DNA of 64,000 nucleotides from Gardnerella swidsinskii (GCF_003397705.1 NZ_QJVB01000002.1:62001-126000), one strand, 5' to 3'. Positions 1-8,305 are shown, numbered from the stretch's first letter. The notes: generated from the letters alone by a model not told the origin. Program-made: numbers and translations.

Positions 1-162
1 CATCGCGAAGGCGACGATGATCGCCCAGATGATGATTTCAACAAGCCGTCTAGGACGCATTGGGATATGCTGCTTGAACGTCGTAGTGAAGAAGAATTAA
101 AAACTTTACTAGACAAGCGTCTAAAAATGCATCATGAGGGCTGGATTCCTGACTATGAGTGA
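1..162 (+). CDS. C-terminal fragment of an unidentified protein
   Basis: An open frame runs from the window edge to a TGA at 160-162 and encodes the last 53 residues of a protein. The tail is very acidic at first (GDDDRPDDD), then basic and helical (MLLERRSEEELKTLLDKRL), and ends in HHEGWIPDYE. I do not recognise the family. The stop overlaps the start of the next gene (ATGAGTGA), so the two genes are probably translationally coupled. The upstream part lies outside the window. Confidence 0.6.
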   Translation, partial: HREGDDDRPDDDFNKPSRTHWDMLLERRSEEELKTLLDKRLKMHHEGWIPDYE

Positions 163-889
163 ATTCTCAGTGCCTTCAGGATGTACTAGTCGTCACATTA
201 TTCTGCTTGATCTTGATGGCACATTAACAAAGTCAGATGCTGGTATTATTACTTGCGCAAAGCTTGCATTGAAAGAGTTGAAACAGCCTATTCCGGACGA
301 TGCTGAAATGCACCGTTTTATAGGTCCTTCAATTTTAGAATCTCTTCAACGCAATAATGTGCCTGAATCGCTGCTAGCAAAGGGACTTGCTACGTATCGC
401 AAGTATTATTCTGAAGTAGCAACTTTTGATGATCCTAATAATCCTGGTAAAAAAATTTCAGGATGCCTACTCAACAAAGTATACGATGGAATACTTGAGC
501 AACTCACAAAACTTCGTGAAGCTGGATATTATTTAGCAACCGCATCTTGCAAGCCAGAATATCAAGTAAAGCCTATTTGCGATTATTTTGGTTTAACGAA
601 GTATCTTGACGGAATTTATGGCGCGAGTAAAGATATGTCGCGTATTAGCAAAACTCAAGTTATTCGTTATGTTTTTGATGAGATTGATTATAATCCAGAA
701 AAAGGCGACAGAGCTTTGATGGTTGGCGACCGTTGGACTGATGCTGATGGAGCAAAAGATTGCGGCTTGGATTGCTTGGGATGCGCTTGGGGCTATGCTG
801 AGCCTGGCGAGCTTGAAGCACACGGATCCTACAGAATTATTGATAGCGTAAGCGAATTAAGCACTGCAATTTGCGAATATTTCGCTTAA
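155..889 (+). CDS. HAD-superfamily phosphatase, phosphoglycolate phosphatase-like
   Basis: A 244-residue hydrolase of the haloacid dehalogenase superfamily. Motif I is DLDGT near residue 20, giving the nucleophile and acid/base aspartates. A helical cap follows, then motif II in TASCKPEYQ and motif III/IV in MVGDRWTDADGA with the Mg-binding aspartates. The layout resembles Gph/COG0546 proteins, which dephosphorylate small phospho-metabolites in the cytoplasm. The true substrate cannot be read from sequence. I chose the ATG at 155 rather than the in-frame ATG at 134: it has a GAGGG about 12 bases upstream and overlaps the stop of the preceding gene, whereas 134 has no ribosome site. An inverted repeat follows the stop. 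Confidence 0.85.
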   Translation: MSEFSVPSGCTSRHIILLDLDGTLTKSDAGIITCAKLALKELKQPIPDDAEMHRFIGPSILESLQRNNVPESLLAKGLATYRKYYSEVATFDDPNNPGKKISGCLLNKVYDGILEQLTKLREAGYYLATASCKPEYQVKPICDYFGLTKYLDGIYGASKDMSRISKTQVIRYVFDEIDYNPEKGDRALMVGDRWTDADGAKDCGLDCLGCAWGYAEPGELEAHGSYRIIDSVSELSTAICEYFA

Positions 890-921
890 TCTAATCAGAA
901 TTTTTGTCGTAACAGCTTTTT

Positions 922-980
922 CTTTACAACGCTGTACAGTTTCGGTCGTTTTTTGGCTGTTACTTTACAGCGTTGTAAAG
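922..980. repeat. Inverted repeat of two 18-bp arms, possible terminator or operator pair
   Basis: CTTTACAACGCTGTACAG (922-939) and CTTTACAGCGTTGTAAAG (963-980) are reverse complements of each other with one mismatch, separated by 23 bases. Each arm is also an imperfect palindrome by itself. It lies about 33 bases after the HAD gene stop, so an RNA hairpin ending that transcript is one reading. There is no clean T-tract after the second arm, and two tandem protein-binding palindromes fit equally well. The rest of 890-1133 shows no gene. Confidence 0.5.
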
Positions 981-1133
981 TTTCTGCCGATTGAGCTTAT
1001 TATTTGACTAAATTTACTTGATATTTATCCGATAATGTACGTTATGTCAAATTAGAGATAATAATCAAACGCAACCAACAAAGTCTCACACTACTATCAA
1101 ATAATATCCCTACGATACTTCTTGCTAAATAAT

Positions 1134-1517
1134 CTAAGACTTGCAACTTCGGTACGCACAAAATAGCATTGCAAAAATATTAGCAAAAATAAGCGCGATA
1201 ATAATCGCATATGACGCAATCAGCGTTGATCTCATTAATAACCAATAATCATCACAAACAAATCCAAAATCGCGAACAATATGCAAAAGCATGTATGCAA
1301 GCATTGCGCAAGGAAGCCCACAACAATGCGTAATAACAATACTCCAAGGCATTAAACCAATAGAACTTCTCTTATTACTATTGCTAATACCATTTGATTT
1401 CAAATAAGCATTTTTTCGAAATTTTACTAAAAAACGCACGCAAGCAAATAAACTATATAAAAACAATGATACTGAAGCAAACCAGCAAATAACAGCGATA
1501 ATAACAACTACGAACAT
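1134..1517 (-). CDS. Small three-helix membrane protein downstream of ftsR
   Basis: A 127-residue protein of unknown function. It has three predicted transmembrane segments, about residues 3-28, 57-80 and 96-121, and a basic, Asn/Ser-rich loop between the first two. Five cysteines lie in or near the membrane segments. I place the start at the ATG at 1517: a GGGGA lies 8 bases upstream and the stop of ftsR ends at 1522, so the gene follows as the last member of that operon. A longer frame reaching to 1700 would run far into ftsR and is not needed. In many Actinobacteria the gene after garA-ftsR is a DUF151 bifunctional nuclease. This protein is unrelated to that family. I do not recognise it. 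Confidence 0.6.
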   Translation of the reverse strand: MFVVVIIAVICWFASVSLFLYSLFACVRFLVKFRKNAYLKSNGISNSNKRSSIGLMPWSIVITHCCGLPCAMLAYMLLHIVRDFGFVCDDYWLLMRSTLIASYAIIIALIFANIFAMLFCAYRSCKS

Positions 1518-1521
1518 GCCA

Positions 1522-2127
1522 TTATCCCCACGTTTCCTGAACAAGACTCCATGAGTTTGAAGATGTATGAGAAGTAGGTTTTGAATAAGATTTGTGAGTA
1601 GACTTACTACTTTTTTCTTCAACTTGCGTAGCATCAACAGAATTTTCAGAAGATAAGTCCTCTTCCACTCTAGAAACAATGCGACCAACAGCAATAGCAA
1701 ATACTGCTAAACCAGAAGCAAGCATACGACGCATATTATCTTGATTCTCATCGCACTCTTGAACAGATTGACCATCACAAATAATAGTCATACTTCTCAA
1801 ACGTTCTTCTGAGTATCGATTAAGAAAAATAATAGCCGTAGTAACATTAACTAAATTAACACCAGCATCAAGCAGCCTTTTAGCTACAGCCATAATCGCA
1901 ATATCTTTAAAAGAATACAAACGACGAGAACCAGAACCGCTAGATGCATGAATTGAAGGCTCTATAATGCTTTTACGAGCCCAATAATCGAGTTGCCGGT
2001 AAGTAATACCGGCAACCTTCATAGCGACACTACCACGGTATCCTGAAGCGTGATCAGCAGACAAGGAAAAGTTAAAAAGCTCCCCCTGTACTGCATTAAT
2101 CACATTATCGGACTGTGACTGCGTCAT
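1522..2127 (-). CDS. ftsR: MerR-family regulator, FtsR-like
   Basis: A MerR-type DNA-binding protein of about 201 residues. The winged helix-turn-helix is visible in GITYRQLDYWARKSII and the wing in GSGSRRLYSFKDIAIM, followed by a helix with KRLLDAGVNL. These stretches closely match actinobacterial FtsR, which activates ftsZ transcription in Corynebacterium glutamicum and sits next to odhI/garA there, as here. The C-terminal ~60 residues are Ser/Thr/Lys-rich and look disordered. The start is uncertain. The ATG at 2127 overlaps the garA 3' end by 23 bases, while a TTG at 2157 would overlap by 53. Neither has a good ribosome site. A role in division control is inferred from homology and neighbourhood. 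Confidence 0.85.
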   Translation of the reverse strand: MTQSQSDNVINAVQGELFNFSLSADHASGYRGSVAMKVAGITYRQLDYWARKSIIEPSIHASSGSGSRRLYSFKDIAIMAVAKRLLDAGVNLVNVTTAIIFLNRYSEERLRSMTIICDGQSVQECDENQDNMRRMLASGLAVFAIAVGRIVSRVEEDLSSENSVDATQVEEKSSKSTHKSYSKPTSHTSSNSWSLVQETWG

Positions 2128-2545
2128 GTGCGAAAAATACCAGTCTGAATTTGCCAATCATAATTTCATCGCCATTATGCAGCACTGATTCATCAACACG
2201 TTCACGATTTACATACGTACCGTTTAGGCTTCCAGAATCTGAAATGCTAAACACGCCATTATGACGCTTAAACACTGCATGCGCACGCGAAACGGTAGAA
2301 TCGTCTAACAAAATATCAGCATGCGAATCACGTCCAACTGTTACTAAATCTTCATCGAGAAGATAGCGAGAACCAGACACTGCTCCCCTAGTTGAAATCA
2401 ACAACGCAGTACCAGGAAGTAATTTCGCTATAGTATCAAAATCATCCTGCTGCATAGGACGATCTGAAGTTGTATTCATTGGAATATGAATAGCTGGCAT
2501 ACCAATAATAGTGGTTTCGCCAGCTGTAGGAATCGGTTCAGTCAT
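2105..2545 (-). CDS. garA: FHA-domain protein GarA/OdhI homologue
   Basis: A 146-residue phosphothreonine-binding protein. The forkhead-associated domain spans about residues 48-137 with the hallmark residues R72 (VGRDS), S86 and H89 (TVSRAH) and N108 (GSLNGTYVN). The N-terminal tail carries E10-T11-T12, which corresponds to the ETT motif phosphorylated by PknG/PknB in mycobacterial GarA. When phosphorylated there, GarA folds back on its own FHA domain and stops inhibiting 2-oxoglutarate dehydrogenase and glutamate dehydrogenase. The residues after ETT (IIG) differ from the mycobacterial SVF. The gene is in the actinobacterial order pgsA-DUF881-sbp-DUF881-garA-ftsR. Because Bifidobacteriaceae lack a complete TCA cycle, its target here may differ. 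Confidence 0.92.
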   Translation of the reverse strand: MTEPIPTAGETTIIGMPAIHIPMNTTSDRPMQQDDFDTIAKLLPGTALLISTRGAVSGSRYLLDEDLVTVGRDSHADILLDDSTVSRAHAVFKRHNGVFSISDSGSLNGTYVNRERVDESVLHNGDEIMIGKFRLVFFAHDAVTVR

Positions 2546-2563
2546 ACTTGCTATTCTACCTTG

Positions 2564-3400
2564 TTACTCGACTGGTTTTGCATATTCGTACTGTTTTGGT
2601 TCGCGTGTCGAAGTAATTTCTACTTCATCAGGCACTGAAACCATTACAGAAGAACCAAATTTAATTTTTAAACGCGACCCAACACCGCCTGCAATATTAA
2701 CAGCATTTTGCAAATTCTGAGGGTCACCAATTGCTTTCACAATATAAGGAGAATCAATTATAATATTGTCGCATATAAGACCATGTTTAGTTTGCGAAAT
2801 ATAGCTTGAAGTAACTATTCTTACATCGTTAATAGACATAACTTCTACGCCAGCATTTCGCAATTCCTCTATTAGCTGAAACATCGTAGCGGCATCAATA
2901 TTCTCTTTTTCACCTGCAGTAATGTGAACTACAATACCTTTACCTACTGCCGGCAGACGTCCAGAAATAAGACCATTTGCTTGAGCATTCTGCTGAGCAA
3001 TACGACGAGCTTCATCTTGTTTATCTACTGCTTCACGCAACGAATTAAGCTGACCTGTTAATTCACTTTTTCGGCTTTCCAAACTCTGAATTTGAGAATG
3101 AGTTTCTGTAATAAGACGAGTCAATTCTTCTTCGCTCATTGTTTCATACAAAAGTGAGTTGCTACGATTAACTTGAATCATGTACGCAAAACCTAATAAA
3201 GCGCAGAGCAACATCATTAAAAAGCCCGTAAATATACGCGCTCGAGTAACGTGACCGCTTAGTGAAGATTTTACTTTACGATGAACTGCTGGGAAAGATC
3301 CAGTTTGAGTTTCATCACTTTCACGATCATGCGATTTTTGACGACGCATTTTATGAAGAATATCATCATCTTGTGGAGAATGAGAAAACATTGAAACCAT
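2564..3400 (-). CDS. DUF881 family protein (second copy)
   Basis: A 278-residue membrane-anchored protein. The N-terminal ~55 residues are basic and cytoplasmic-like, one transmembrane helix follows at about 56-76 (IFTGFLMMLLCALLGFAYMI), then a coiled-coil from about 90-135 (LTRLITETHSQIQSLESRKS and on). The DUF881 domain fills the C-terminal half, with GIVVHITAG, LRNAGVEVMSINDVRI and PYIVKAIGDPQNLQNAV. The family is common beside division and cell-wall loci in Gram-positives, but its biochemical role is not established. The start has GGAG 7 bases upstream. It abuts sbp, lies 18 bases before garA, and is probably cotranscribed with both. A second DUF881 protein lies on the other side of sbp. 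Confidence 0.88.
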   Translation of the reverse strand: MVSMFSHSPQDDDILHKMRRQKSHDRESDETQTGSFPAVHRKVKSSLSGHVTRARIFTGFLMMLLCALLGFAYMIQVNRSNSLLYETMSEEELTRLITETHSQIQSLESRKSELTGQLNSLREAVDKQDEARRIAQQNAQANGLISGRLPAVGKGIVVHITAGEKENIDAATMFQLIEELRNAGVEVMSINDVRIVTSSYISQTKHGLICDNIIIDSPYIVKAIGDPQNLQNAVNIAGGVGSRLKIKFGSSVMVSVPDEVEITSTREPKQYEYAKPVE

Positions 3401-3403
3401 ATG

Positions 3404-3736
3404 CTAACTCCTGAAGATGAAACGACGAATTGCAGAAACGTTAGAGAAAATACGAATTCCTAAAACAACGATAACTGCAGTTTGTAATTGCGCACCTACG
3501 CCAAGCTGATTTCCAAGCAAAACAAGCAACGTAGCTGCTATAACGTTTGAGAAGAATGAAATAACAAAAACTTTATCCGAAAAGTTTCTTTCAAAATATG
3601 CACGTGCAGCACCAAGCAACGCATCTAGTGCTGCAACGACCATAATAGGTAAATAAGGTTGAATGACAATCGGAATATCTGGATGAACAACAACTCCAAT
3701 TAATACTCCCAAAATTAATCCAAAAATCGCTGCCAT
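3404..3736 (-). CDS. sbp: Small basic protein (Sbp-like, DUF1290)
   Basis: A 110-residue integral membrane protein with about three hydrophobic helices: residues 2-18, 29-45 and 58-96 in two closely spaced segments. It contains the family motif LDALLGAARAYFERNFSDKVF. Members of this family are called small basic protein and lie between two DUF881 genes in many Actinobacteria, exactly as here. The function is unknown. Proximity to division genes in Bacillus and Actinobacteria suggests an envelope or septum role. The ATG at 3736 has AGGAGA 6 bases upstream and follows the upstream DUF881 stop by only 2 bases. Confidence 0.87.
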   Translation of the reverse strand: MAAIFGLILGVLIGVVVHPDIPIVIQPYLPIMVVAALDALLGAARAYFERNFSDKVFVISFFSNVIAATLLVLLGNQLGVGAQLQTAVIVVLGIRIFSNVSAIRRFIFRS

Positions 3737-3738
3737 GC

Positions 3739-4788
3739 TTATCTCCTAATTCTCTCATTGGCAAAACTAATATCGCCTGTGTTTGCTGCACTGAGTCGTA
3801 TAACTCTCGAAGGTGAAACCTGTGGATTAATGCCTGCATTAACTAAAGATGCGTACCATTTCATGCGTTTCATATCATTACATTGTTTAATTAAATCATC
3901 AGAATCGCCAATAACTTCAATAACATATGGACTTTGAGTTTGATTAACTCCAATAAGAATAGTTTGACCAGCAACACGAATAGAAGTTTGCGCTCCAAGT
4001 CTATGCCCGTTAACAGAAATAGCTTCAGCACCTGCTTCCCACAATAATGACACAAATTGTTGAATATCACGATCTGTAACTAATCGCATTCTTGCGCCAT
4101 TACTTTCGCGAGGTAAAGAACCGCTATTCACATCGCTCGAAGCAGAAATAGGATTAGCAATAGTCAAAGTAATCCCAGAACCTTCTACAGCATGAGTGCC
4201 ATTAACCATATCATCTGATTTACTAACTTCATCCTCTTCAGGCGTAGTAATTTTTTGCGACTCATGATCTACGTTATTTCTCAATGACGTTACTTCTTCT
4301 ACAAGCTTATCGAAACGAGACGTATAGCCAGACAACTCATTAGCTAATGAAGAACGTATTGCTTTTCTAGGATCAGTGTGCAATTTGCGAACAAACTGGC
4401 TCCCAACAGTACCAATAGAAACACACAATAAAAATACTATAGCTCTAGTGAACCACAGATTAAACGGTTTAACAGGTTGTTTACTTAATCTTGCATCCAT
4501 AAACATTGGATCAACTGGACGATTAGTTAAATCATCAATAAGACGCAAAGCATAATCGTCAATATAACGTCTACGATCATGATTGTGAGCAAAACCACTG
4601 GAAGACATTACAACATGATGCGTTGAAATACCAGTAAATGAGTGCGAAAATAATGCCCTACGCCTAGTCAGCGACATCCCATCAGGAGCAGCAAAAGACA
4701 TTGGCATAGTGCTTTTATGAGACGTATGTTTTACATCTAAATCTTTGATACTATCTTTTAAACTAACAAATTCATCTTGCTTAGTCAT
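3739..4788 (-). CDS. DUF881 family protein (first copy, long form)
   Basis: About 349 residues and longer than its partner because of an N-terminal cytoplasmic stretch of ~125 residues, rich in Ser, Arg and His with no recognisable domain. A transmembrane helix follows near residues 128-146 (AIVFLLCVSIGTVGS), then a coiled-coil (SGYTSRFDKLVEEVTSLRNN) and the DUF881 domain with GSGITLTIANP, LWEAGAEAISVNGHRL and YVIEVIGDSDDL. The likely start is the ATG at 4788; a GTG four codons upstream at 4800 is also possible, and neither has a well-spaced ribosome site. The gene starts just after pgsA stops and belongs to the same operon. Confidence 0.85.
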   Translation of the reverse strand: MTKQDEFVSLKDSIKDLDVKHTSHKSTMPMSFAAPDGMSLTRRRALFSHSFTGISTHHVVMSSSGFAHNHDRRRYIDDYALRLIDDLTNRPVDPMFMDARLSKQPVKPFNLWFTRAIVFLLCVSIGTVGSQFVRKLHTDPRKAIRSSLANELSGYTSRFDKLVEEVTSLRNNVDHESQKITTPEEDEVSKSDDMVNGTHAVEGSGITLTIANPISASSDVNSGSLPRESNGARMRLVTDRDIQQFVSLLWEAGAEAISVNGHRLGAQTSIRVAGQTILIGVNQTQSPYVIEVIGDSDDLIKQCNDMKRMKWYASLVNAGINPQVSPSRVIRLSAANTGDISFANERIRR

Positions 4789-4803
4789 ATGTGCGTACAC
4801 GCC

Positions 4804-5412
4804 TTATTTAGTTTTTGTTGACTTAGCAAGTAACAAATAAGCTTGCATATAGTAAAGCAGACCAGCATACCAATATAGAGCAATACCCCACACTCCACAT
4901 GCAAGTGCAGCAGCATAAAGTACGAGCATAGACTCAGTAGGTACAGCATAAACAATCATTAAAGAAACAATTGAAAGCATAAGAAGTGCTGTGCCAGCTT
5001 TACCTACAAAGTTAACAGGCAAAGGACCATAATCTCTTTGCGCAAGTACTATTACAAGTACAGCCATAATAGCATCACGCAATACTACTAATAAAAGTGC
5101 CCACCAAGGGATAATCATTGCAACAGCTAAAGCTAACGTACTGCAAAAAATTAATAGACGATCAGCTATAGGATCAAGAATTTGACCCAACTTACTAACT
5201 TGATTCAAAGTACGAGCAATATAACCATCAAGACAATCAGAAAACGCAGATATTGCTAAAACAATAAGAGCAAAAGTCATCTGTTGCTGTGTAATAAGCC
5301 AAGCAATATAGGGAATTGAACATATGCGCAAAAAACTGATTAGATTAGGTATTGTCAAAACTCGATTCATTGCTTCAGGACTATATTCCTGATTAATAAC
5401 GAACTTAGTCAT
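4804..5412 (-). CDS. pgsA: CDP-alcohol phosphatidyltransferase, PgsA-like
   Basis: A 202-residue membrane enzyme with about six hydrophobic helices and the complete CDP-alcohol phosphotransferase signature: D59-x2-D62-G63-x2-A66-R67-x8-G76-x3-D80-x3-D84. These aspartates bind divalent metal and the CDP-diacylglycerol. The best guess is CDP-diacylglycerol--glycerol-3-phosphate 3-phosphatidyltransferase, the first committed step to phosphatidylglycerol. A cardiolipin-synthase-type activity cannot be excluded. I chose the ATG at 5412 because AGGA lies 8 bases upstream; the frame extends 13 codons further without a ribosome site. It heads the pgsA-DUF881-sbp-DUF881-garA-ftsR operon. A second enzyme of this superfamily is at 49.6-50.2 kb. 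Confidence 0.85.
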   Translation of the reverse strand: MTKFVINQEYSPEAMNRVLTIPNLISFLRICSIPYIAWLITQQQMTFALIVLAISAFSDCLDGYIARTLNQVSKLGQILDPIADRLLIFCSTLALAVAMIIPWWALLLVVLRDAIMAVLVIVLAQRDYGPLPVNFVGKAGTALLMLSIVSLMIVYAVPTESMLVLYAAALACGVWGIALYWYAGLLYYMQAYLLLAKSTKTK

Positions 5413-5492
5413 AATATCTTCCTCATACGAAATCACACAATTAATCAGCATATATTCGCATCAAAAAAACTCGCTTGTTGTGCAATACTTAA

Positions 5493-5525
5493 TATGTTGG
5501 GGACATATTTCATGCCCCCAACATA
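5493..5525 (-). terminator. Hairpin after rpe
   Basis: TATGTTGGGG and CCCCAACATA form a perfect 10-bp stem with a 13-base loop, 10 bases after the rpe stop on the minus strand. The tail is only moderately T-rich (TTAAGTATT), so termination may be partial. It separates rpe from the pgsA operon. Confidence 0.65.
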
Positions 5526-5535
5526 CATCTAATAT

Positions 5536-6201
5536 TTATTCACGCCAAGCAGCTTTTGCAGTATTGCGAATAGCTTCAATCGCTTCTTTAGGACTTTCTG
5601 CTCCATAAACTGCAGAACCTGCAACAAGCACATCAGCACCAGCTTCAGCAACTATTGCTGCAGTTGAAGGGCTAACTCCTCCATCAACCTGAATATGAGT
5701 ATTGAGACCACGACGAGTAATTTCGTCACGTAAACGGCGAACCTTATTCATTTGATTAGCTAAGAACTTCTGTCCACCGAAACCAGGCTCAACAGTCATA
5801 ATAAGAACCATATCGAATTCATCAAGAATATCGAAAATAGGTTCAACTGGTTCCGCAGGGCGCACAGCAAAGCAAGCTTTACAACCCATATCGCGAAGCT
5901 GATGAGCTAATCTCACTGGAGCATGAGTAGCACCCATATGAAAACTCACAGAAGCAGCTCCAAGTCTAGCATATTCTGGAGCCCAACGATCTGGATCCTC
6001 AATCATCAAATGTACGTCAACTGGAAGTTTAGTAACCTCACAAATTCGCTTAACAATTGGTTCACCCAAAGTCAAGTTAGGTACAAAGTGATGATCCATT
6101 ACATCGACATGAACAAGATCCGCATTAGATATTGCATCGAGGTCACGCTCAAGATTGCAAAAATCTGCGGAAAGAATGCTAGGTGCTATTTGTATATTCA
6201 T
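5536..6201 (-). CDS. rpe: Ribulose-phosphate 3-epimerase
   Basis: A 221-residue TIM-barrel enzyme that interconverts ribulose 5-phosphate and xylulose 5-phosphate. The family blocks are all present: IAPSILSADF at the N-terminus, DVMDHHFVPNLTLG with metal-binding His, VDVHLMIEDP, MTVEPGFGGQKF in the mobile loop and IQVDGGVSP near residue 175. Length matches the family. In Bifidobacteriaceae this step supplies xylulose 5-phosphate to the phosphoketolase (bifid) shunt, so it sits on the main carbon route. The start ATG has no clear ribosome site. The gene lies 79 bases after lgt and is followed by a hairpin. Confidence 0.96.
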   Translation of the reverse strand: MNIQIAPSILSADFCNLERDLDAISNADLVHVDVMDHHFVPNLTLGEPIVKRICEVTKLPVDVHLMIEDPDRWAPEYARLGAASVSFHMGATHAPVRLAHQLRDMGCKACFAVRPAEPVEPIFDILDEFDMVLIMTVEPGFGGQKFLANQMNKVRRLRDEITRRGLNTHIQVDGGVSPSTAAIVAEAGADVLVAGSAVYGAESPKEAIEAIRNTAKAAWRE

Positions 6202-6280
6202 GTGTACTATTCTAGAAAATGCAAGCGACTAGTTTTATAAAAACAAGATTTTTAAAATTGCTTTTTCAAATACTTGAATC

Positions 6281-7198
6281 TTACTTACTAGAAGTGTTCT
6301 GAGACTCACGTTCTCTTTCGTCTGAAGTTATATCTATAAGTCGTTCAACAAGAGACTCACGAGTACTAGTACTCTTTTGCAGCAAAGCAAAAACAATAGT
6401 TGCACACATGAATACGATAATAGAAACCCAAACATTAATGCGCACACCTAAGAAAACATGTGAAAAATCAATTCGCAATGCCTCAATCCACACGCGTCCA
6501 ATTGTGTACCACATAACATAAAGTGCGAATACGGAACCGGCTTTTAACTTCTTAGCTATAACTTTGCCAAAATAAATAAGCAATGCAGCACCGATGAAAT
6601 TCCAAATCATCTCATATAAAAATGTTGGATGAAATAATGTGCCTTCTGGGCACGTTAACCCATCATAACATCTTTCACTATGACCTATTGCTTGAGTAGT
6701 ATCATAATTTAACTTCAAACCCCACGGCAAGTTAGTAGGAGCTCCGTAAAGTTCTTGATTAAACCAATTCCCCAATCTTCCTATACCTTGAGCAATAAGC
6801 ACAGCAGGAGCTGCACAATCAGCTAGTAATCCAATAGGATATTTACGATACTTGCATAATACACAAGCAGCCAATGCGCCTAAGAATATACCGCCCCAAA
6901 TTCCTAGACCACCATTCCAAATTCTAAAAATTTCTAAAAAATCACCATTAGAGCCAAAAAACTTTTCTGGAGTTGTAATAACGTGATACAAACGCGCGCC
7001 AATTATTCCAGCAGGAAGACTGACTAAAACAAGATCAAGTATCTGGTTAAAATCTCCTCCAAGACGCTTCCATCGACGCGTAGTAATCCACATTGCCATC
7101 AAAATACCGGCAAGAATACTAAGAGCGTAAAACTTTATGTTTACAAAGCCAAGAGAAAATTGCGAAATACTTGGCGACGGAATAAAACAGACTGTCAT
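6281..7198 (-). CDS. lgt: Prolipoprotein diacylglyceryl transferase
   Basis: A 305-residue polytopic membrane enzyme that transfers diacylglycerol from phosphatidylglycerol to the lipobox cysteine of prelipoproteins, the first lipoprotein maturation step. The Lgt signature is clear in IGRLGNWFNQELYGAPTNLP. Other family blocks are IKFYALSILAGIL near the N-terminus (around residue 25), GIIGARLYHVIT and HPTFLYEMIWNF. About seven hydrophobic helices can be traced. The C-terminal ~25 residues are hydrophilic and charged. The window also encodes a lipobox-bearing metal-binding protein at 55.4 kb, a likely substrate. It is 42 bases after cdsA and probably cotranscribed with it. No ribosome site is obvious at the ATG. 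Confidence 0.95.
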   Translation of the reverse strand: MTVCFIPSPSISQFSLGFVNIKFYALSILAGILMAMWITTRRWKRLGGDFNQILDLVLVSLPAGIIGARLYHVITTPEKFFGSNGDFLEIFRIWNGGLGIWGGIFLGALAACVLCKYRKYPIGLLADCAAPAVLIAQGIGRLGNWFNQELYGAPTNLPWGLKLNYDTTQAIGHSERCYDGLTCPEGTLFHPTFLYEMIWNFIGAALLIYFGKVIAKKLKAGSVFALYVMWYTIGRVWIEALRIDFSHVFLGVRINVWVSIIVFMCATIVFALLQKSTSTRESLVERLIDITSDERERESQNTSSK

Positions 7199-7240
7199 GG
7201 CGTCGATATTAGTCTAAGCCCACGATTGCGACAGATAAAT

Positions 7241-8272
7241 TCAGAAATGAGCAAGTTGCAAAAGCACAAGCAGCACAGGACCGCACAGCAAAATAGAATC
7301 TACTCGGTCAAGAACACCACCATGACCTTTTAGCAAATGTCCCATGTCTTTAATACCAATATCTCTTTTAAGCATAGAAGCACACAAGTCACCGAATGTG
7401 CCAATAATTCCAGAAGAAATACCCATGACTAATGGCATCCACCAGAAATTGAACCAAGAGGAACCATAAAAACCTGCAATAATTGCATATGCTCCTATAA
7501 TTGCAAAAAGCATTGAGCCTATTAAGCCTTCTACAGACTTCTTAGGAGAGATTCGCGGAGAAAGCTTATGTTTGCCCAACCATGCACCAGCAAATAATCC
7601 GCCAGTGTCACTTAATGCAGGTAAAAATACCAAAAGCATAGCGTGAGCAACTGCGTATTTTGTATTTGTAAGAGCTAATACGATGCAAGAAGCTAAAAGT
7701 GGAATGTACAACACCACGAATAGCGAAACAGACGTATTCGTAAATAAAGTATGTTCGTATGATGAGCGGTTAGAACCATCGAGCTTTTTTTCTACAGCTT
7801 GCATCGTTCTATCTGAAATAGTACTGCTAAGAGTCGCACAAATTACTGTAAGAAGCAAAGATGCAGTAATTCCACTAGCCATAGCAACAGCATGCCATTT
7901 TGCATAGTATGTTGCAAAAATAGTTACAAGCGAACATATTGATAACGTCACGAAAGGAATACGCAAACCGAAAGTTGCAAAATCAACATGTAATTCCCAC
8001 AATGCCAGAACCATAAAAATGGCCATAAGCACGATAAAGACATCAATGCTAATAATTAAGCAAGAAACAATTGCAACAACTAGTATTGCGGCGGTAGCAA
8101 CTGCCTGAGGCATATTCCTGCCTGTGCGACGATTAATATCACTTAAAGTTTCATGGGTGCCATGTGTAGCAGTATCTGCTTTGTCAGAAGACAATCCTAC
8201 TTCTGATGCAGTTTTTTCAGCATTTGCTTTACTGACTTCATTGACAAAATTATGCTGTTTTATTTGACTCAT
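7241..8272 (-). CDS. cdsA: Phosphatidate cytidylyltransferase
   Basis: A 343-residue membrane enzyme making CDP-diacylglycerol from phosphatidic acid and CTP, the branch-point substrate for both CDP-alcohol transferases in this window. The C-terminal signature is present: SDTGGLFAGAWLGKHKLSPR, then SPKKSVEGLIGS, and FGDLCASMLKRDIGIKDMG followed by GHGGVLDRVDS. About eight hydrophobic segments precede and surround it. The first ~55 residues are hydrophilic and not conserved. It sits 33 bases after frr, the usual actinobacterial order rpsB-tsf-pyrH-frr-cdsA. Confidence 0.95.
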   Translation of the reverse strand: MSQIKQHNFVNEVSKANAEKTASEVGLSSDKADTATHGTHETLSDINRRTGRNMPQAVATAAILVVAIVSCLIISIDVFIVLMAIFMVLALWELHVDFATFGLRIPFVTLSICSLVTIFATYYAKWHAVAMASGITASLLLTVICATLSSTISDRTMQAVEKKLDGSNRSSYEHTLFTNTSVSLFVVLYIPLLASCIVLALTNTKYAVAHAMLLVFLPALSDTGGLFAGAWLGKHKLSPRISPKKSVEGLIGSMLFAIIGAYAIIAGFYGSSWFNFWWMPLVMGISSGIIGTFGDLCASMLKRDIGIKDMGHLLKGHGGVLDRVDSILLCGPVLLVLLQLAHF

Positions 8273-8305
8273 ACGGCACCCATTCAGTTTGAAACTACAA
8301 AAATC

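Noticed and set aside
1518..1700. N-terminal extension of the small membrane protein into ftsR
   Set aside because: It would overlap 60 codons of ftsR in another frame, while an ATG at 1517 has a good ribosome site.
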